Shown: piece after piece, positions 60,551 through 64,000 of the stretch | Layout: each line of letters starts with the position of its first letter | Numbering within the stretch: position 1 is the stretch's first letter | NCBI GenBank assembly: GCA_003612585.1 | Contig: RAZH01000008.1 | Span: 62,001 to 126,000, forward strand | DNA length: 64,000 nt | Reading direction: 5' to 3' | Source: a bacterium 1XD42-54 | GTDB lineage: Bacteria > Bacillota > Clostridia > Lachnospirales > Lachnospiraceae | Position numbers and translations under genes: made by a program | The notes under the pieces: generated by a model | What the model saw: the letters and a program-made list of their open reading frames with translations, nothing else | The model's database searches: none | Told to the model about the DNA's origin: nothing

Positions 60551-60586
60551 GATTTTTCTCCTTTGTTTATGGATATTCCGCATAAA

Positions 60587-60615
60587 AGTATAGCAGAATT
60601 CAGGTTATGTGACAA
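60587..60615 (-). promoter_or_regulatory. Promoter of the CapK-like/flippase unit
   Basis: TTGTCA (60610-60615), a 17-base spacer and TATACT (60587-60592) on the minus strand. The divergent ATPase gene has only a weak TAAGAT at 60700-60705. Confidence 0.72.
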
Positions 60616-60744
60616 GAAAGAATGTGACGGGGAAATTTGTGGGAATTTGTTTAAAAAAATTTCAGAATTTGCAGGGTTAAAAAATAACATAAAGTATGGT
60701 AAGATTTAAAAAATGAAATGGAAAGACAGGAAGAGGTTTTGAAC

Positions 60745-63417
60745 GTGGAAAAGTTGGAAGAATTAGAAAACAAAGAAGAGCTTCAGGAATTTGAACTGAC
60801 GGTTCAGCCGCAAAAAGAAGAAAAGGATCTCTGGCGGAGCCTCAAAGCGATGAAGCAGAAGCTGAATAAGACGAAAGTGATTCCGGAAGAGTACCGTATT
60901 CCGGATAATATTATCCCACTGAAGCGGTATTCGCCTGAGCTGGAGCGCGGCCTTACGCAGGAGCAGGTACAGGAGCGGATTTCGCAAGGAGAAGTGAACC
61001 ATGCGGTGGAGTCTGCGTCAAAATCTCAGAAAGAAATAATTTACAGTAATATTTTTACTTATTTCAATCTGGTTTTTTTCGTGATTGCCATATTGCTTAT
61101 TGTGGTTGGGTCTTTTCGGGATCTCACGTTTCTTCCGGTCATTATTGCCAATACGCTGATCGGTATCATTCAGGAGATGCGATCCAAGAAAGTGCTGGAT
61201 AATTTAAGTATCCTGAATGCACCGAAAAGCACGGTTGTGCGTGATGGGGAGAAAAAAGTCATACAGGCGGAAGAGCTGGTGCTTGATGACATCGTGATAT
61301 TTACAGCAGGCAATCAGATTCCGGCGGACGCTGTGGTTGAGGACGGAGAGATTCTGGTCAATGAGTCGCTGATTACGGGAGAATCTGATCAGATTTCCAA
61401 AAAGAAAGGGGATTCTCTGCTGTCCGGAAGCTTCGTCGTTTCTGGTGAGTGCCGGGCCCGTGTTGAGAAGGTGGGAGCGGATTCGTACGTTTCGAAGCTG
61501 ACGCTGGAAGCCAAAGCCATGAATGATGAAGAAGTTTCAGAGATGATCCGATCTCTCGACCGTCTTGTTAAAATCGTCGGTTTCGTCATTATTCCGATTG
61601 GTATTATATTGTTCAGTCAGCAGTACTTTATCAATAATTCTTCTCTAAAAAGCAGTGTGACGGCGACCGTTGCGGCGATTATAGGTATGATACCGGAGGG
61701 CTTGTATCTGCTTACGAGTGCGGCGCTAGTAGTCAGTGTTATGCGTCTTGCGATGCAGAAGGTTCTGGTTCACAATATGAAATGTATTGAGACGCTCGCC
61801 CGTGTTGACGTGCTGTGCGTGGATAAGACCGGAACGATTACGGACAATACAATGTCTGTTAAAAAGATGCTGCCTTTACGTAAAATTAGTGATATGGTGC
61901 AGACAGCTCCTGGGGCTGTGGCTGGATCAGATGCTGGAGTTGCGTCAGATGGTGCGCAGCTGGAGGCTGCTGAGAAAGAGGTGGAAGCATTTGCTTTGGA
62001 AGCTGCTTTTAGTGTCGAGGAAGCAGCGGAAATGGAATTGGCAGTAGGCGATTTTGCAGCTGCTATGGCTACGGATAATATTACGATGAAAGCGATCAAG
62101 GATTATTTCCGGAAGCGCAGTGGCAAGCGCCCGGAAAAGGTTTATTCCTTTTCATCAGCGACAAAATACAGCGGCGCCGTTTTTGAGGATGCAAATTACG
62201 TACTTGGTGCGCCGGAGTTTATTTTGCAGGAAAACTATGACCAGTACGCTGCGCAGATTGAATGCTGGAGCAGGCAGGGCTATCGTGTGCTTGTTTTTGC
62301 AAAGTATCAGGGGATTTTAAATGGTGAGAAGCTCACGCAGCCGGCGGACCCGATGGGAATGATTCTTCTGGCCAATCCGATTCGTGAAAATGCACCGGAA
62401 ACCTTCCGTTATTTTGCAAGGCAGGGCGTTAAGATCAAGGTCATTTCCGGCGATAATGCTGTCACGGTATCGGAGGTGGCAAAAGAGGCTGGTATTTCGG
62501 ATGCCGATTCTTACGTGGATGCCACGACGCTGACGGATGATGAGCAGCTGAAAGCTGCGGCAGAAAAGTATACAGTATTTGGCCGTGTGACACCGACCCA
62601 GAAACGACAGCTTGTAAGTGCAATGAAAAAGGCAGGGCATACGGTTGCGATGACAGGTGACGGTGTCAACGATGTCCTGGCGCTTAAGGACGCAGACTGT
62701 AGTATTGCAATGGCGTCCGGCAGCGACGCGGCAGCCCAGGTGGCCCAGATCGTTCTTCTGGAATCCGATTTTGGCAGAATGCCTTCCGTAGTGGCTGAGG
62801 GCCGTCGTGTGGTTAACAATATCGAGAGAACAGCCAGCCTGTTCCTTGTAAAGAATATTTTCTCGCTGTGTCTCTCTATCCTGACGATTCTGCTGATGGT
62901 CAATTATCCTCTGGAGCCGTCACAGATTTCTCTGATCAGTATGTTTACGATTGGTATTCCTGCGTTCGTTATGTCACAGGAACAAAATACGGACCGTATA
63001 CAGGGCCATTTTCTGAGCAATGTGCTGTTTAAAGCACTGCCCGGCGGTCTGACAGATTTTATCGTCATCAGTTCGCTTTATCTGTTCTGCATGGAGTTTA
63101 ATGTGAGCGAAGGAGATGTATCGACTGCATCGACGATTATTCTGGCTATTGTCGGATTGATGATTCTGTACCAGATCGCATCACCGATGACAAAGATCCA
63201 CTGGATTCTGTGGTTTGGAATGGCAGGCGGTCTGATCTATTGTATGACGTTTGTCAGCAAGGTATTTGCGATTACGGGAATTTCCAAGAAAACGATCATG
63301 CTTCTGGTTATTTTTGCAATCATCACCGAGCCGGTGTTCCGTTATCTGAGTATCGGAATCAGAAAGCTTTCTGAGATGTATATGCAGAGGCGGCAAAGGC
63401 AGAGACACACATCATAA
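60745..63417 (+). CDS. Cation-transporting P-type ATPase (CaxP/CtpE-like)
   Basis: This pump moves a cation, possibly calcium, across the membrane. The phosphorylation site is VLCVDKTGTITDN (Asp360 from this start), with actuator LITGESDQISKKKG, hinge AMTGDGVNDVLALKDAD and about eight helices. TGESDQ and the short length place it near CtpE/CaxP and away from heavy-metal pumps. Oddly, an Ala/Glu-rich segment (about residues 385-441, DGAQLEAAEKEVEAFALEAA) lies in the nucleotide domain. Start choice: the ATG at 60718 has no ribosome site, while the GTG at 60745 has AAGAGG 8 bases upstream; I prefer the GTG but the ATG remains possible. Confidence 0.88.
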   Translation: MEKLEELENKEELQEFELTVQPQKEEKDLWRSLKAMKQKLNKTKVIPEEYRIPDNIIPLKRYSPELERGLTQEQVQERISQGEVNHAVESASKSQKEIIYSNIFTYFNLVFFVIAILLIVVGSFRDLTFLPVIIANTLIGIIQEMRSKKVLDNLSILNAPKSTVVRDGEKKVIQAEELVLDDIVIFTAGNQIPADAVVEDGEILVNESLITGESDQISKKKGDSLLSGSFVVSGECRARVEKVGADSYVSKLTLEAKAMNDEEVSEMIRSLDRLVKIVGFVIIPIGIILFSQQYFINNSSLKSSVTATVAAIIGMIPEGLYLLTSAALVVSVMRLAMQKVLVHNMKCIETLARVDVLCVDKTGTITDNTMSVKKMLPLRKISDMVQTAPGAVAGSDAGVASDGAQLEAAEKEVEAFALEAAFSVEEAAEMELAVGDFAAAMATDNITMKAIKDYFRKRSGKRPEKVYSFSSATKYSGAVFEDANYVLGAPEFILQENYDQYAAQIECWSRQGYRVLVFAKYQGILNGEKLTQPADPMGMILLANPIRENAPETFRYFARQGVKIKVISGDNAVTVSEVAKEAGISDADSYVDATTLTDDEQLKAAAEKYTVFGRVTPTQKRQLVSAMKKAGHTVAMTGDGVNDVLALKDADCSIAMASGSDAAAQVAQIVLLESDFGRMPSVVAEGRRVVNNIERTASLFLVKNIFSLCLSILTILLMVNYPLEPSQISLISMFTIGIPAFVMSQEQNTDRIQGHFLSNVLFKALPGGLTDFIVISSLYLFCMEFNVSEGDVSTASTIILAIVGLMILYQIASPMTKIHWILWFGMAGGLIYCMTFVSKVFAITGISKKTIMLLVIFAIITEPVFRYLSIGIRKLSEMYMQRRQRQRHTS

Positions 63418-63444
63418 AATTTAGTAGATTTTGCAGGAAAATGC

Positions 63445-63453
63445 TGGTATACT
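63445..63453 (+). promoter_or_regulatory. Extended -10 promoter of pyrH
   Basis: TGG then TATACT (63445-63453) is an extended -10 (TGnTATACT); there is no good -35. It stands 38 bases before the ATG. Confidence 0.6.
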
Positions 63454-63490
63454 TTAATCATTAAATTTAGGAATGGAAGGAGAAGAACCC

Positions 63491-64000
63491 ATGAAAAGAG
63501 TTCTTTTAAAGCTGAGCGGTGAAGCGCTGGCCGGAGATAAGAAGACTGGATTTGATGAGCCGACAGTCCTTGGCGTGGCAGAGCAGGTGAAAAAGCTTGT
63601 GGATGCAGGGATGGAGATTGGCATTGTGATCGGAGGCGGAAACTTCTGGCGCGGCCGTTCCAGTGAGCGGATTGACCGTACGAAGGCAGATCAGATTGGG
63701 ATGCTGGCGACTGTGATGAACTGCATTTATGTTTCTGAGATATTCCGTTGTGTCGGGATTGGGACAGCGATTATGACACCGTTTGCGTGCGGTGCGTTTA
63801 CAGAGTTATTTTCAAAAGACAAGGTGAACGAGTATTTTGCCCAGGGACGGGTGGTATTCTTCGCAGGCGGTACGGGGCATCCGTACTTCTCAACAGATAC
63901 AGCGACGGTACTTCGCGCCATTGAGATCGAGGCTGAGGTGATTCTCCTGGCAAAATCAATCGACGGCGTTTATGACAGTGACCCGAAAGATCATCCGGAT
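63491..64000 (+). CDS. pyrH: UMP kinase (3' end outside window)
   Basis: PyrH phosphorylates UMP to UDP for pyrimidine nucleotide and nucleotide-sugar supply. The visible 170 residues show KRVLLKLSGEALAG, IGIVIGGGNFWRGR, DRTKADQIGMLATVMNC and VVFFAGGTGHPYFSTDT, all diagnostic of the bacterial hexameric enzyme. GGAG is 9 bases before the ATG. The gene leaves the window on the right. In many Firmicutes it follows rpsB and tsf; here it is preceded by a P-type ATPase and has its own promoter. Confidence 0.95.
   Translation, partial: MKRVLLKLSGEALAGDKKTGFDEPTVLGVAEQVKKLVDAGMEIGIVIGGGNFWRGRSSERIDRTKADQIGMLATVMNCIYVSEIFRCVGIGTAIMTPFACGAFTELFSKDKVNEYFAQGRVVFFAGGTGHPYFSTDTATVLRAIEIEAEVILLAKSIDGVYDSDPKDHPD

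Overview
The window reads as a chromosomal segment of a spore-forming low-to-moderate GC Firmicute, most likely a gut Lachnospiraceae relative. Support: SpoVAC, a perfect CIRCE element, strong AGGAGG ribosome sites, sigma-A promoters with 17-base spacers, DUF4317 and DUF5721 type proteins, a BceRSAB-type module and a clostridial GlnRS. Genus cannot be fixed by eye. There are no rRNA or tRNA genes, insertion sequences, phage or CRISPR arrays that I can see.

Layout. 1-3000: a TrpXYZ-type ABC importer read leftward, with a promoter embedded in a perfect dyad. 3000-4600: an FAD dehydrogenase. 4700-5480: a decayed binding-protein fragment, then a compact candidate type I toxin-antitoxin locus (29-codon holin-like peptide, convergent antisense RNA, shared hairpin). 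5500-10250: BceR-BceS-BceA-BceB-type antimicrobial peptide sensing and resistance, with a TTACA-N4-TGTAA operator before the transporter. 10300-15130: CwlC-like amidase, MutY, a family 2 glycosyltransferase, a short DUF4317 protein and a lipid kinase. 15200-19320: a three-component sugar sensor (binding protein, YesM-type kinase, YesN-type regulator). 19400-21300: an AT-rich secreted protein with three Big_2 repeats.

21660-33200 is a Wzx/Wzy-type polysaccharide operon: priming sugar transferase, three glycosyltransferases, four enzymes that together complete the route from UDP-GlcNAc to UDP-2,3-diacetamido-2,3-dideoxyglucuronate, polymerase and flippase. 33270-50210 is mostly housekeeping and accessory: secreted esterase, GlnRS, a MocR regulator lacking its PLP lysine, HAD phosphatase, SpoVAC, full-length DUF4317, TraX, phage-tail-lysozyme-like exoprotein, HtpG under CIRCE, DegV, fructokinase-like kinase, PAP2. 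50280-51770: MgtE preceded by a 43-codon upstream ORF that overlaps its start and carries a Pro/Asp motif resembling Mg-responsive leader peptides.

51800-60550 is a second surface-glycan locus: a giant YfhO-type membrane glycosyltransferase with an extra N-terminal membrane module, a CsbB/GtrB-like partner, an ATP-grasp ligase and, convergently, a flippase and a PaaK/CapK-like adenylate-forming enzyme. The window closes with a P-type ATPase and the start of pyrH.

The best candidates for something new are the mgtE leader ORF, the symmetrical toxin/antisense locus, and the YfhO fusion with its ligase neighbours. All functional calls come from reading motifs and architecture; no database search was run.
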